This document shows, one piece after another, positions 48,748 to 58,350 of a stretch of DNA of 63,315 nt (position 1 is its first letter; the number at the start of each line of letters is the position of its first letter). A model generated the notes under the pieces. It was not told the origin of the DNA and made no database searches. It saw only the letters and a program-made list of their open reading frames with translations. Both the position numbers and the translations under genes were made by a program. The stretch is from Desulfobacula sp. (GTDB taxonomy: Bacteria; Desulfobacterota; Desulfobacteria; Desulfobacterales; Desulfobacteraceae). Location of the stretch: assembly GCF_030145145.1 (NCBI RefSeq), contig NZ_JAQYWD010000038.1, positions 1 to 63,315 on the forward strand, in the 5' to 3' direction.

Positions 48748-50871
48748 CTATTTGTAAAAGGTGACCACCGGTTCCTTTAATATGAGATCTATGGCCTCTT
48801 TTGCCGTTTTGGCAATGCCCGGAAACGTGTCTTCCAATTTTGATATCTGTCGTAAGTTTTCACCGGTTCTCAGGATCAATCGGGCAAGATCGCCTTCTGC
48901 AAAATCTGACTGGCTGACCAGTTCTTCCCAGGGTTTATCATGGGCCCATAAATAGAGCAGCAGGCTGGGTTGAATAAATAGATTGGGGGCATCAAATCCA
49001 TCCTCCAGCAGTTTTATGGCAAAGGGTTTTAAGTCTTCTCTGGCACCTAAAAATGCCTCTTTCAGGCGTTGGGGAAGGGCCTTATGGTATAACGGGTCAT
49101 CCGTGAATTCTTTTTCATTGACAAAGGCGCTGATAATGGCGGCCAATAAAGCCGGGTCGGTCTGGGGCAGGCATTTTTTCCGTATGCCCTGGGCCACCAG
49201 CAGGGGGGCATCCATTCTCAATTTAGACGCCCAGAGACCATCCTGGGTAAGTTTTCCCTCCTTGGTAACAAAATTTTCAGCGGTCAGGAACGCCATGTGG
49301 TCTAAAAAATCCAGCCAGAGCAGTTCCAGGTCCTTGCCAAATTTTTTCCGGGCGGTTTTGCCTCTTTTCTTTCCGGACAGGATCAAATGGGAGGCAAAGG
49401 ATTTTTCCAGCACTATTTTTATCTGATCCGGTGTATGGGAGAGCAACAGGTTTAATACCATGGAAAAATTGATGGTGATCTGGCTTTCTATGTCTAAGGG
49501 GGGAGAGTTGATCAATTCTGAGACATACGCTAAGTCCATGAATTTACCCGGCAACAGAATGGCGAATCCAATGTTATCCATGCCCCGTCGCCCGGCCCTG
49601 CCGGACATTTGTTGAAATTCACTGGGGGTCAGCGACATGAATTCAACCCCGTTAAACCGGTCAGAGTTCAGGATGACCACGGACCGTGCCGGGAAATTAA
49701 CCCCTGCCGCCACAGTGGAGGTTGCAAACATGGCATCCAGCAATCCTTCTGCCATAAGGGTTTCAACCACCACCTTCCATGCCGGCAGATGACCGCTGTG
49801 GTGGGCTGCCGTGGCGGTCTGTTCAAGAAAGGGGCGCTGTCTGTGGTGTTCCAGATGAGGATTGCCGGATACCAGCTCATCAAGTCTGTGGCGCAATGCG
49901 TCTTCTCGTTCAGGGTGTTTGGATAATAGGTCTGAATTACACAGCTTAATGGCCTGATCACATTCTGCCCTTGATTTCAAAAAAAAGATGGCCGGCAACA
50001 AATGGTATCGATCCAGAATATGCAGGATATCTCCAAATGGGGGAAGTTTCCCGGCAGGCGCCATCTGGGGTCTTCGTTTAGCTGTATTAAATTTAAACAC
50101 TTTTTTATGAAGGGTTTGCTGCTGGCCCGGACCCTGGGATTGCATCAAGGGGAAAAGGGTTCCGGACGGGTGTAAAAAAAGAGGAAAAAGGGGCACCGGC
50201 CGGTCATTTTTCTGGATGACATGGCATCGTTTGCCCCGGATGGATTCCAGCCATTTTGCGATTTGAAAAGGGTTTCCAATGGTTGCGGAGAGTAATAACA
50301 AAGGGATTCGAACCGGCAGGTAAATCATGATTTCTTCCCAGACCACCCCTCGCTGTTCATCGCCTAAAAAGTGGGCTTCATCCAGAATAATCAGTTCACA
50401 GGTTAAATTTTCTCCGGTATCCATGGCATCATAGAGTTGATTCCTCAGGATTTCCGTTGTACCGATAACAATTGCGGCGTCTGGATTTTCTTTAATATCA
50501 CCGGTGAGAATGCCGACATTTTCTTTGCCGAAAAGCGTTGAAAACTGGGCATGGATGGAATTGGTCAACGCCTTTAAAGGCGTGGCATACCACACTTTCC
50601 CTTTCCGTTGTATGACTTTTTGCGCCACCTGTTCAGCGATCCAGGTTTTCCCGGCACCGGTGGGCGCTGTGACCAGACAATCGGATGTTTCTATGGCTTC
50701 AATGGCTTGAACTTGAAACGGGTCAGGGGTAAACTGCTTTTGATCCGGCACCCCTATCTTTCCGAACACATGCCGCAGGGATCTTTCAGATCCCGGCTGC
50801 ATCGGTTTTATGTCCGGTTTTTTTCCTGATGCTTTATAGGGTCTTTTGGAAGGGTAGAGCCTTTTTTTCAT
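48748..50871 (-). CDS. Ski2-like DEAD/DEAH-box RNA helicase
   Basis: The 707-residue helicase has motif I APTGAGKTWIAEQ, motif II LDEAHFLGDEQRG, and motifs V/VI FATSTVAAGVNFPARS and EFQQMSGRAGRRGMD. These and the Ski2-type PLKALTNSIHAQF segment match bacterial Ski2/MTR4-like helicases, which unwind RNA for decay. The C-terminal part (about 470-707) is helical, of the usual kind in this group. Its substrate is not shown. It lies upstream of ettA on the same strand, 42 bp apart. Confidence 0.88.
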   Translation of the reverse strand: MKKRLYPSKRPYKASGKKPDIKPMQPGSERSLRHVFGKIGVPDQKQFTPDPFQVQAIEAIETSDCLVTAPTGAGKTWIAEQVAQKVIQRKGKVWYATPLKALTNSIHAQFSTLFGKENVGILTGDIKENPDAAIVIGTTEILRNQLYDAMDTGENLTCELIILDEAHFLGDEQRGVVWEEIMIYLPVRIPLLLLSATIGNPFQIAKWLESIRGKRCHVIQKNDRPVPLFPLFLHPSGTLFPLMQSQGPGQQQTLHKKVFKFNTAKRRPQMAPAGKLPPFGDILHILDRYHLLPAIFFLKSRAECDQAIKLCNSDLLSKHPEREDALRHRLDELVSGNPHLEHHRQRPFLEQTATAAHHSGHLPAWKVVVETLMAEGLLDAMFATSTVAAGVNFPARSVVILNSDRFNGVEFMSLTPSEFQQMSGRAGRRGMDNIGFAILLPGKFMDLAYVSELINSPPLDIESQITINFSMVLNLLLSHTPDQIKIVLEKSFASHLILSGKKRGKTARKKFGKDLELLWLDFLDHMAFLTAENFVTKEGKLTQDGLWASKLRMDAPLLVAQGIRKKCLPQTDPALLAAIISAFVNEKEFTDDPLYHKALPQRLKEAFLGAREDLKPFAIKLLEDGFDAPNLFIQPSLLLYLWAHDKPWEELVSQSDFAEGDLARLILRTGENLRQISKLEDTFPGIAKTAKEAIDLILKEPVVTFYK

Positions 50872-50934
50872 GATAGAGATAAACCTTAAAAATCAATATG
50901 GTGCAATTTTTTACGCAATGCCTGACGGACAGAA

Positions 50935-50975
50935 AACCCGTGATCATCATTTCGGATACCCAACGATCACGGGTT
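50935..50975 (-). terminator. Hairpin terminator of the acyl-CoA dehydrogenase gene
   Basis: AACCCGTGATC (50935-50945) pairs with GATCACGGGTT (50965-50975), an 11-bp perfect stem that overlaps the stop codon at 50967. On the minus strand it is followed by TTTTCTGTC. Confidence 0.65.
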
Positions 50976-52670
50976 CATTTCATACGTATCCTTCAGTGCC
51001 AATACATGGGTTTCCCAGATCCTTGAGAATCTTTCTTTATTGGTGATCGGTTTTTTAATGATCTTCCGGCAATAGGCCATCTGGATATCAGATGTGTCTG
51101 TTTTTGAATAGAGATTCAGGGCATACGCTGAAAAGTCCCGGATCATAAAGTCAAAGATTTGTTCCAGCAGATCCTCATCAAAATGATCCATGGTGTATTT
51201 TTCAATGATCAGCTGGCCATAGGCGACAAGGGTGAACATTTCACCCAGGTACAGCAAAAAGTCCATGTTCCCGGCCTGGTGTTTGTCCGGGGTGGCTTTA
51301 AGCAGCATCTCCTGTAACAGTTTTATCTGCTCTTTAAACAGGGTGACATTTGGCAGGTCTACACTGTTGTAAGCGATGTTAAAATCATGAAACTGGATTT
51401 TCCCAAGGCCTTTTGTGGGGCCCTGATGGAATAAAAATTCATCACAGGCCGCATCATCTCTTCGGGGAATTTCGGCAAACTTTCCTGGATTGAAAAAATA
51501 ATTGGCCATGAATTTAATAATCAGTGCCATGTTCACATGAACGGTTCCCTCCAGTTTTGGCAGTGCCCGGATATCGGTTGCCGCCATTTCAAAATAGACG
51601 TCTTTTTCAAACCCCCTTGCGGCGATGACATCCCATAGCAGGTTAATGACGGTCTCTCCCTGGCTGGGCACCTTCATCTTGACCATGGGATTATATAAAA
51701 GATATCGTCGGTCATCTTTGGAAGCACTTCTAAAATAGTCGGCAGCCCGCTGGGAAAACAGTCGCATGGCGGTAAGCCGTGTGTAGGCATCGACGAACAT
51801 CTGCTGGATGTGGGGAAACTCCGTGACCCACTTGCCATAGAGATTCCGGTTGGCGGCATGGTTCAGTCCTTCGTAAAAAGCGTGGGTGCAGATGCCGATG
51901 GCGGCCCATCCAAGATTGAACTTTCCCACGTTAATGGTATTCAATGCTGAATCCCAGGCATCCTGCCCGGTTGACAGGATGTCCGCATCGGTCACCGGGT
52001 ATCCGCTTAACGCGTATTCAGCCACGTATCCTTCCCAGTCCACCACATTCTGGACAAGGTCATAGTTTTCATGTTCCGGATTCACTGCAAAAAAGACATA
52101 CGCATCGGTTTCAGAGTTTTTTCCAAATGTTGATACAATACCGGCTTTATTGGCGTTGCCGATATAATATTTTCCGCCATCGGCCACATAATGGCCATCG
52201 CCCAGCGGGGTTAGCGACATATCCGAGGCGTAAAGGTCAGCACCATGGGTTTTCTCCGACAGGCCAAACGCAAAGATATGGCCGTCTTTTAACAATTGTG
52301 CAGTGGTATGTTTGATGGGTTCATTGGAACTCATCCAGATGGGGCCCAACCCCAGAATAGAGACCTGCCAGGTATACCAGTGGGAGAGATTATAAAACCC
52401 CAGGATTTCATTGAAATCACAGATTCTTCTGGTATCCCACCGGGCATTTTTATTGCCGGATGCATATTTTGATGGTGTGAGCAGGGTGGCAAAGATCTGG
52501 TTCTGTTTCAGGAATTCAATGAAATCATCATACCAGATGCGGTTGTGATAATCTGATTTTAATTTTTTTTTCCCCCGATTTTCAAAAAATGCAATGGTTT
52601 TTGTCATGATTTCTTTGGATTCGGGATCCAGGTGGTCAAAATTTTCATTTTTTGGGTTGAATAATGTCAT
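50967..52670 (-). CDS. Acyl-CoA dehydrogenase family protein
   Basis: The 567-residue protein is longer than usual acyl-CoA dehydrogenases. The middle domain has FAFGLSEKTHGADL and GKYYIGNANKAGIVSTFGK, which are the FAD- and acyl-binding loops, and the C-terminal helical domain has the conserved Arg/Gly region ARGFEKDVYFEMAATDIRAL. A Glu in LEGTVHVNMAL lies where the catalytic base could be. It probably oxidises an acyl-CoA, but the substrate cannot be read. It stands alone, ahead of the divergent DUF4388 gene. Confidence 0.85.
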   Translation of the reverse strand: MTLFNPKNENFDHLDPESKEIMTKTIAFFENRGKKKLKSDYHNRIWYDDFIEFLKQNQIFATLLTPSKYASGNKNARWDTRRICDFNEILGFYNLSHWYTWQVSILGLGPIWMSSNEPIKHTTAQLLKDGHIFAFGLSEKTHGADLYASDMSLTPLGDGHYVADGGKYYIGNANKAGIVSTFGKNSETDAYVFFAVNPEHENYDLVQNVVDWEGYVAEYALSGYPVTDADILSTGQDAWDSALNTINVGKFNLGWAAIGICTHAFYEGLNHAANRNLYGKWVTEFPHIQQMFVDAYTRLTAMRLFSQRAADYFRSASKDDRRYLLYNPMVKMKVPSQGETVINLLWDVIAARGFEKDVYFEMAATDIRALPKLEGTVHVNMALIIKFMANYFFNPGKFAEIPRRDDAACDEFLFHQGPTKGLGKIQFHDFNIAYNSVDLPNVTLFKEQIKLLQEMLLKATPDKHQAGNMDFLLYLGEMFTLVAYGQLIIEKYTMDHFDEDLLEQIFDFMIRDFSAYALNLYSKTDTSDIQMAYCRKIIKKPITNKERFSRIWETHVLALKDTYEMNP

Positions 52671-52933
52671 GATTTTTATCCGGTCGCCTGCCCGTTGAAA
52701 CGTGGGGATGGACAGCCGCCGATTATCCTTTTGGTTGGAGGTTTTTTTGATCTTTAATATAATGATGGGGGTTGTTTTGTCAATTTAATCTGTTATTTTC
52801 TCCGGGGTAACCCCGGCAGGATAATATTGTATTCGCCAACAGAGTATGGCATAGTATCAGATGAATGGTCTTTCAAAAGGGTTGAATGGCTTTAGTGCAG
52901 ATCAAAGAGGGTGATTGAACGAAAAGGGATAGT

Positions 52934-54163
52934 ATGAATCTTCAGGGTGATTTTGAAGGGTTAACTCTGGCAAGTATTCTTCAGCTTTTGTGCAATGATC
53001 AAAAGACAGGGGTGCTGACGGTAACCTGTGATGATGAGGAAAGCCGGGTTTTTTTTGACCAGGGAACCATTGTTTATGCGTCGGCTTCGTTAAAGGAAGC
53101 AAGATTGGGATTTTTGATGCGAAATGATGGTATTATTTCCGTAAAGCAGCTTCAGAAATGTCTGGCCCTTGCCCGACAGGAAAAAATGCACCTGGGCAAA
53201 ATCCTGGTGGAAAAAGGATACGTTTCCGTTGATACGTTGAAAAAGTATAATACCAAACAGGTTGAAACGATTTTATATAATCTGCTTTTCTGGAAAAAGG
53301 GCCGGTTTGAATATAAAGATGCCCGATTGAACTTAAAGGGCATGATCATCACCCAGCTCAATCCCATGAAGTTGATCCTTGAAGCGTCCCGACGGATTGA
53401 TGAATTGTCCGTTCTCAAGCAATTTATCCCCAATGATAAACTGGTCTTTAAAATGTCGGGAAAGGTACAAAGCAAGGAAGAAATTAAACTCAATGCCAAT
53501 GAATGGCGGATTCTTTCTTTGATTGACGGTACCCGTACGGTCCGGCAAATTATCAATGAAAGCGGGTATGATGAATTTGCAGTGTTTAAGATTTTTTTCT
53601 CTGTTATTTCCTCTGGTTTGATTGAGCAGAAAGATGAGGTGCAATTGGATGATCAGGAAGGGGGAAATGATTATTCTGCCATCCTGACGGTGTTTAATGA
53701 CATTTTGAAAACCATTAAAAAAAATGTTGCGGATGAGCTTGGGGACAGAAGCTATTTTTTGTTTGAAGAAAGTAAATTCGGTCTTGTCATTGATGTTAAA
53801 GACGTGCTCAAGGAATATCACCCGGATAATCATAAAAATTCAAACCTTCAGGCCATTAGCAGTGCCTTGGATCAAATGGAATCCATCGAAGATCCCAAGG
53901 AATTTTTAATTGCCGGATTTACCGAATATTGTGTGCAGGTTTTGAAAAAAGTAGGAGAAATTCTGGGCTCCCACCCATTGATCAAAATCCTGAAGGATAT
54001 TGAAAAAGTGTTGGGGTATGTTAAAAAATATCAGGCCGGTTCCAAAGAAAAGAGTAAAATCGTCAATGACATGAAACATGCCATTGCAAACATTCATTCG
54101 GAATTTAAAATCGATAAAAACAACGGTTCCAAAGGCGGCATTTTTTCCTTTTTTTCTCGATAA
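52934..54163 (+). CDS. DUF4388 (PATAN) domain protein
   Basis: The 409-residue protein begins with a DUF4388/PATAN domain (residues 1-100: LQGDFEGLTLASILQLLCND, SRVFFDQGTIVYASA). It continues with a GspE-N-like helical segment (ISVKQLQKCLALARQEKMHL) and a winged-helix-like part (TVRQIINESGYDEFAVFKIF). PATAN proteins often accompany MglA/roadblock GTPase systems and chemotaxis-type regulators. It faces the GTPase operon tail to tail, with 16 bp between stops, and fits this module. Confidence 0.82.
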   Translation: MNLQGDFEGLTLASILQLLCNDQKTGVLTVTCDDEESRVFFDQGTIVYASASLKEARLGFLMRNDGIISVKQLQKCLALARQEKMHLGKILVEKGYVSVDTLKKYNTKQVETILYNLLFWKKGRFEYKDARLNLKGMIITQLNPMKLILEASRRIDELSVLKQFIPNDKLVFKMSGKVQSKEEIKLNANEWRILSLIDGTRTVRQIINESGYDEFAVFKIFFSVISSGLIEQKDEVQLDDQEGGNDYSAILTVFNDILKTIKKNVADELGDRSYFLFEESKFGLVIDVKDVLKEYHPDNHKNSNLQAISSALDQMESIEDPKEFLIAGFTEYCVQVLKKVGEILGSHPLIKILKDIEKVLGYVKKYQAGSKEKSKIVNDMKHAIANIHSEFKIDKNNGSKGGIFSFFSR

Positions 54164-54179
54164 CAGACAATGGATGGGC

Positions 54180-54455
54180 TCAGGAACCTGCCACTTTTGT
54201 CCCGCCATAGGCTAAAAAGGAAAGTGCAGCGGTTCTGACCAATGCCTTTATAATTTCCAGGACATCTGTATCCACAAATTGATCAAAAATGATCACGTAA
54301 TCGGCAAAAAACAAGAGACAGACCGTTATCAGAATCAGGTTGATGACCTTCCCGACTTTTCCACCGGCATACTTGATCCGGGCTTTGTTGAAAACAAATA
54401 TGATAATGAGATATATTACCAGTGTAAAAATCAGGATGATGGTTTGTGCTGTCAT
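54180..54455 (-). CDS. Small membrane protein of the GTPase operon
   Basis: The 91-residue protein has two clear hydrophobic helices (about 5-22 and 38-55) and a mildly hydrophobic tail (AALSFLAYGGTKVAG). No family is recognised. It ends the operon, 13 bp after the roadblock gene, and might anchor the complex at the membrane. Confidence 0.7.
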   Translation of the reverse strand: MTAQTIILIFTLVIYLIIIFVFNKARIKYAGGKVGKVINLILITVCLLFFADYVIIFDQFVDTDVLEIIKALVRTAALSFLAYGGTKVAGS

Positions 54456-54468
54456 GAATATCCACCTC

Positions 54469-54804
54469 TTATTGAGGCCTTACTTTAAGAAGACCGGTTA
54501 GAAAAGTCATTATATTGTCCGTCAGAACCGAATTGTCAATACTGTGTTCTTTTACCACTCCAAGATAATAATTGCCAACAGGAAAAATAAAAAAATTTTT
54601 TTGATTTTCCCGGGGAAAAAGAACATACTTCAATCGCGTCTTGCCAATGGCGTAGGCGTTTCGACCACAGGCGAACACCATGCCGGCAGATCTTTCAGGA
54701 TCTTTAATGTCATGGGCAATAATCTGTCCCATATGATCTACAACGATATATTGATCCACACCGGTTACGGTGGCAATCTGCATGAACGCTTTCCGGGGTA
54801 TCAT
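54469..54804 (-). CDS. Roadblock/LC7-like protein
   Basis: The 111-residue protein has the roadblock alpha/beta layout (VTGVDQYIVVDHMGQIIAHD, then FFIFPVGNYYLGVV). Roadblock proteins form dimers that bind or activate MglA-type GTPases. Its ATG overlaps the stop of the zinc-ribbon gene (ATGA), so it is coupled to it. Confidence 0.75.
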   Translation of the reverse strand: MIPRKAFMQIATVTGVDQYIVVDHMGQIIAHDIKDPERSAGMVFACGRNAYAIGKTRLKYVLFPRENQKNFFIFPVGNYYLGVVKEHSIDNSVLTDNIMTFLTGLLKVRPQ

Positions 54805-55298
54805 TTGAGGTGTCCATTTTGTGCGGTGTCGATTGATCCTATCCGGTCCAATTGATCCCTGAGGGGTTTGGATAGAGGAAATGTTTTCCCAACAATAATG
54901 ACCGCTAAATCTTTATTGATCATTTTTACGGTGATATTTTTGCTGGACAGGATTAAGGATATTTCTTTCACATCCGGGTATTGAGACCGACCGATAGAAA
55001 CCGTTTTTATCAGAAGGTTTCCCAACACTTCCAAGTCGCTGTTGTTTAACATATCGGGCATATTATTCGTTAATACACCGGTTGCTGTGTGGAAGAGAAA
55101 AAACCCGATAATTTCCGGGAAATGTAGACGTGTTTTTAAAAAGGCATCTGCGCGTTTCAGATCCGGTGCTTTAACCGTTTTGACGGAATATGAATTCCAG
55201 TAGTTGCAGGTGCTGCATCGGAACACAACTTTCCCGTCTTTCAGTTGTTCTGACGACAAAACATTTTTTTTCCCACAATCTTCGCAAAAAAAAATCAT
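54801..55298 (-). CDS. Zinc-ribbon protein with roadblock-like C-terminal part
   Basis: The 165-residue protein starts with a zinc ribbon: Cys5/Cys8 (FFCEDCGKK) and Cys28/Cys31 (FRCSTCNYW). The rest (about 60-160) has short helix-strand elements like a roadblock or related fold (KEISLILSSKNITVKMI, LAVIIVGKTFPL), but the match is weak. It lies between the 541-residue protein and the roadblock gene in the MglA-type operon. Confidence 0.65.
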   Translation of the reverse strand: MIFFCEDCGKKNVLSSEQLKDGKVVFRCSTCNYWNSYSVKTVKAPDLKRADAFLKTRLHFPEIIGFFLFHTATGVLTNNMPDMLNNSDLEVLGNLLIKTVSIGRSQYPDVKEISLILSSKNITVKMINKDLAVIIVGKTFPLSKPLRDQLDRIGSIDTAQNGHLK

Positions 55299-55313
55299 TT
55301 TATGTGTGACGCG

Positions 55314-56939
55314 TTATGAAGCGGTGAACATTTTTTTAATTCTTCCCCAAAGTCCCGGTGGGTTCCCCCCGGAGGTATCAGTAGCATCTGTTTCTGATTC
55401 CCTGGCGGCCATATCTGCATTTATCTGTTGAATTGTTTCAGATTGGGCTTTCAACAGATGGATGTTGGAAGCAATGATCTCAAGCAGGCAGGTTTTGTCC
55501 GGATCTGTTTGCCAGCGGGTTTCAAGATAGGCCATGTCTTCGGTGACAGATAACATGGATGCTTCGTACTGGAGCCATTCTAAATCTTCAATGGTGGATT
55601 TTAACCGGTTTAAGATGTCGAAATCCGGGTTGCTGGACTCGGGTTTATACTCATCGTTTGGCAGCGGGGGGGCTTCAAAGGCTTCATCTTCATATTGGAA
55701 TGGCACTATCCCGTCTGCCGACTCATCCGCAGTATCTGTTCTGATCTCCACCGCTGGTTCCTTGTGGTCATCCGGTTCACCGCCATTTGTTTCCGGGTCA
55801 TCCAGGTTGAAAAATTCATCCAGCCGACTTCCGATTTCCGGTATGGGATCATTATCCCGTCGCAGGGGGGTGAAATCTTTAATCCCATCGGATTGTGGCG
55901 TGCTTGTCCGGTTATCCTTGTTATTGTCCTGATACGGGTTCTGGCCCTGAACATCCAGCAGATGGATGGCATCTAATAATTCATCTGCCGGAGACTCTTT
56001 TAAACTGAAAAGATCGTCCATGACATCTCTTGGACCTGGTGGTGAGGGCCTTTTGTCTGTCAAGGCCGGCACCAGGACGTCAGGGTCAGTTTCCTTTTCA
56101 GTATCCAGAAGTTCTTCCGGCTCAGGCAGCGGGGTTAAAAGGGTGCTATCATTTTTTGAAGGAAGATGGGGTTGTCTAATGTGAGAAAGTGCCGGTTGCA
56201 TTGCATCTTCTTCGGAGGAATCGGGTGTCAGGTCAACCCCTTTTTTTCGGGAGATGGTCTGTTTAAAATCATGAAATCGTTGAATATCGTTTTCCAGGAC
56301 TTTTTTTTTGTCCTTTAAAGCCATGCCGGGCGTATGAACGATTTGTTCAAAATTTTCAAAAACTGATCGTAAAAAAGAGATGGAATCGGTGGGGGCATTT
56401 GCTTTTTGGATCCCAATATATCGCCCGGTGGTGTGAATGATTTTTAAAAAAGTATGCTGGAGGTTATTGCCTTTTAACTTAGTCAATAATGGTGTGACAA
56501 TGGCCTCAAAATTTTGCAGGGTGGTATCGGAAATTTCCCAGTCGATGGCTAAAATAACCGCTTTCAGATCGTTCAAATCAGTATTCGTAATCGAAGGCCT
56601 GGACGTAATTTTATGTTTTAAAGATTTATATTTTTCAAGTTCGTCAAACAGGATCCGGCTGGTTTCGTCTTTTTTAAGATCCGGTTGCGTGATAATTTTC
56701 TCCAGCTGATTTGCCATTGAGGTCAAGACCGGTATTGAATCCGTATGCGCCTTATCTTTTTTGGAGCCCAGATATTTTCCTAAAGATTGCATCATTTTTA
56801 AAAACGAAGGTACTGCCGGAGTATTTTTGTGTTCTTGTCCAAGTTGTGACAGCTGTCGTTGAAACGCTGCCATGGTATCGTCTGTAATGGTCTCGCTCAT
56901 GGACTGTATGATTATTTTAAGCTCAGTTAGCGAATTCAA
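55314..56939 (-). CDS. Acidic protein with duplicated helical domain
   Basis: The 541-residue protein has two copies of a helical domain of about 110 residues (about 3-112 and 122-230). The copies share SFLKMMQSLGKYLGSKK (45-61) against TFLKIIHTTGRYIGIQK (163-179), and AHTDSIPVLTSM against APTDSISFLRSV, at a constant offset of 118. A long acidic, Pro/Asp-rich disordered stretch (about 235-455) and a C-terminal helical part with DLEWLQYEASM follow. I do not know a named family for the repeat. Its place 10 bp after the GTPase gene suggests a scaffold or effector. Confidence 0.8.
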   Translation of the reverse strand: MNSLTELKIIIQSMSETITDDTMAAFQRQLSQLGQEHKNTPAVPSFLKMMQSLGKYLGSKKDKAHTDSIPVLTSMANQLEKIITQPDLKKDETSRILFDELEKYKSLKHKITSRPSITNTDLNDLKAVILAIDWEISDTTLQNFEAIVTPLLTKLKGNNLQHTFLKIIHTTGRYIGIQKANAPTDSISFLRSVFENFEQIVHTPGMALKDKKKVLENDIQRFHDFKQTISRKKGVDLTPDSSEEDAMQPALSHIRQPHLPSKNDSTLLTPLPEPEELLDTEKETDPDVLVPALTDKRPSPPGPRDVMDDLFSLKESPADELLDAIHLLDVQGQNPYQDNNKDNRTSTPQSDGIKDFTPLRRDNDPIPEIGSRLDEFFNLDDPETNGGEPDDHKEPAVEIRTDTADESADGIVPFQYEDEAFEAPPLPNDEYKPESSNPDFDILNRLKSTIEDLEWLQYEASMLSVTEDMAYLETRWQTDPDKTCLLEIIASNIHLLKAQSETIQQINADMAARESETDATDTSGGNPPGLWGRIKKMFTAS

Positions 56940-56949
56940 AAAAACCTCC

Positions 56950-57555
56950 TTAAAAAAGCTGGTCTTGAATGGATGCCAATGTTATGGATATGATTTTTTT
57001 CAAGGTCGGGATAACATTGCCCCCCCTTAAAGCGGTGGCCTCAAATGCCGGAGCCCGCAGAAGGCCGTTCAGATCTTTTTGCAGGGTTTGGGAAGATACA
57101 ATGGGGATGGCAGACTGTTTTAAATCTATTTTATTATATTGCATGACAAACGGTATGTTGAACAAATCAAGGTTGTAAGTTTCAAGATTTTCATATAATT
57201 GGTTGAGAGATTCAATATTTTTTTTCCGCTGTTCTTTCTGGACGTCTGCAACGAAAACAATCCCATCAACGCCCCTTAACACCAGTCTCCGGGTAGCATT
57301 ATATTTTACCTGTCCGGGAACAGTGTACAATTGAATGGTGACATCAAATCCTTTTATCTGACCCACATCAAAGGGTAAAAAATCAAAAAAAAGGGTTCGA
57401 TCATCCTGGGTTTTCAAACTGACCATTTCTGTTTTTATTCGATCCCGGTATGTTTTATTGATATATTCAAGGTTTGTTGTCTTCCCGCCGCGCCCCGGGC
57501 CGTAGTAAACAATCTTGACCTGAACTTCCTTGGTTTTTACATTGATCAGCGCCAC
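56950..57555 (-). CDS. MglA-type small Ras-like GTPase
   Basis: The 201-residue GTPase has G1 GPGRGGKTTNLEYI (residues 19-32), the FDFLPFD segment, G3-like LYTVPGQVKYNATR, G4 QYNKIDL and G5 EATALRGG, the set typical of bacterial MglA-like proteins. MglA sets cell polarity and motility in Myxococcus; here the partner set is different. It follows the roadblock gene and is the likely switch of this operon. Confidence 0.9.
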   Translation of the reverse strand: MALINVKTKEVQVKIVYYGPGRGGKTTNLEYINKTYRDRIKTEMVSLKTQDDRTLFFDFLPFDVGQIKGFDVTIQLYTVPGQVKYNATRRLVLRGVDGIVFVADVQKEQRKKNIESLNQLYENLETYNLDLFNIPFVMQYNKIDLKQSAIPIVSSQTLQKDLNGLLRAPAFEATALRGGNVIPTLKKIISITLASIQDQLF

Positions 57556-57595
57556 GTCCCATTCCCTTCAAACAAACCTGAACACGGCAAAGTGA

Positions 57596-57985
57596 TCATT
57601 TGTCACTGGCCAATATGGAATTGATTCTTTGGATGGTTTCAGCCACTTTTAACCTTACCAGTCCCAGGGAGATGTCTTTGTTGAACATTGTAATTAAAAG
57701 GGTCTCATTGTTGACCTTGCTGAAATGAATACTTGATTTTTCACCCTTATGAAAGAGCAAAGAAAATTCAGACTCACCCACTAGTTTTGCCATTGCATCA
57801 ACGGCTGCAAAATTACCGGCAGCAAGTGCAGCAAAGGCAGTCGAATCCAGCATGGTTTTTCCATTATTATGGTTAGCAATGGTATTACCGGCCATATCCA
57901 TAAAGATCACATGATCCAGTCCGGCTGAGATCAGGTGGGTATGAATGGCAGCATCAATGGCATCTAATTGGCTTTGATTAAACAT
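57596..57985 (-). CDS. Roadblock/LC7 protein, likely MglB-type partner
   Basis: The start is set at ATG 57985 (MFNQSQLDA), giving 129 residues; a TTG at 58012 is an alternative. The roadblock fold is shown by LDHVIFMDMAGNTIANH, AALAAGNFAAVDAMAKL and ETLLITMFNKDISLGLVRLKV. In MglA/MglB systems such a dimer is the GTPase-activating protein. It opens the operon, 40 bp before the GTPase gene. Confidence 0.85.
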   Translation of the reverse strand: MFNQSQLDAIDAAIHTHLISAGLDHVIFMDMAGNTIANHNNGKTMLDSTAFAALAAGNFAAVDAMAKLVGESEFSLLFHKGEKSSIHFSKVNNETLLITMFNKDISLGLVRLKVAETIQRINSILASDK

Positions 57986-58230
57986 GCGCGAATGGTACCG
58001 TAAATATGTCAATAGTGCAATTAAAAAAAGTCCTGGTGCATTAAAAGACGGGTTAACAGCGGATGTTGGGGCTGATTATAGAAACCTCAAACCATCATAA
58101 AATAAACTTGAATGACGCTTCCGGTACCATTGGAGCGGAATGGTTAGATGGATAGTTTGAATTTTCCGTCAATATTTCTTGACACACATTTCAAAGGGTG
58201 GTAAAAGTCGCTTTGTTCAGCAAAAATGCT

Positions 58231-58307
58231 CGGGGCGTAGCGCAGTCTGGTAGCGCACTTGTCTGGGGGACAAGTGGTCGCTGGTTCAAATCCAGCCGTC
58301 CCGACCA
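58231..58307 (+). tRNA. tRNA-Pro (anticodon GGG)
   Basis: A full cloverleaf of 77 nt folds by hand. The acceptor is CGGGGCG with CGTCCCG (one G-U), the D-arm GCGC/GCGC, the anticodon stem CTTGT/ACAAG with loop CTGGGGG (anticodon GGG), and the T-arm GCTGG/CCAGC with loop TTCAAAT. The CCA end is encoded. It is followed by a terminator and then accessory DNA, so it is a likely integration target. Confidence 0.97.
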
Positions 58308-58320
58308 CTGATAACAAAGG

Positions 58321-58350
58321 CTTTCAAGGATTCCTTGAAGGTCTTTTTTT
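58321..58350 (+). terminator. Terminator after tRNA-Pro
   Basis: CTTTCAAGG (58321-58329) pairs with CCTTGAAGG (58333-58341), one G-U pair, 3-nt loop, followed by seven T residues at 58344-58350. Confidence 0.8.
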
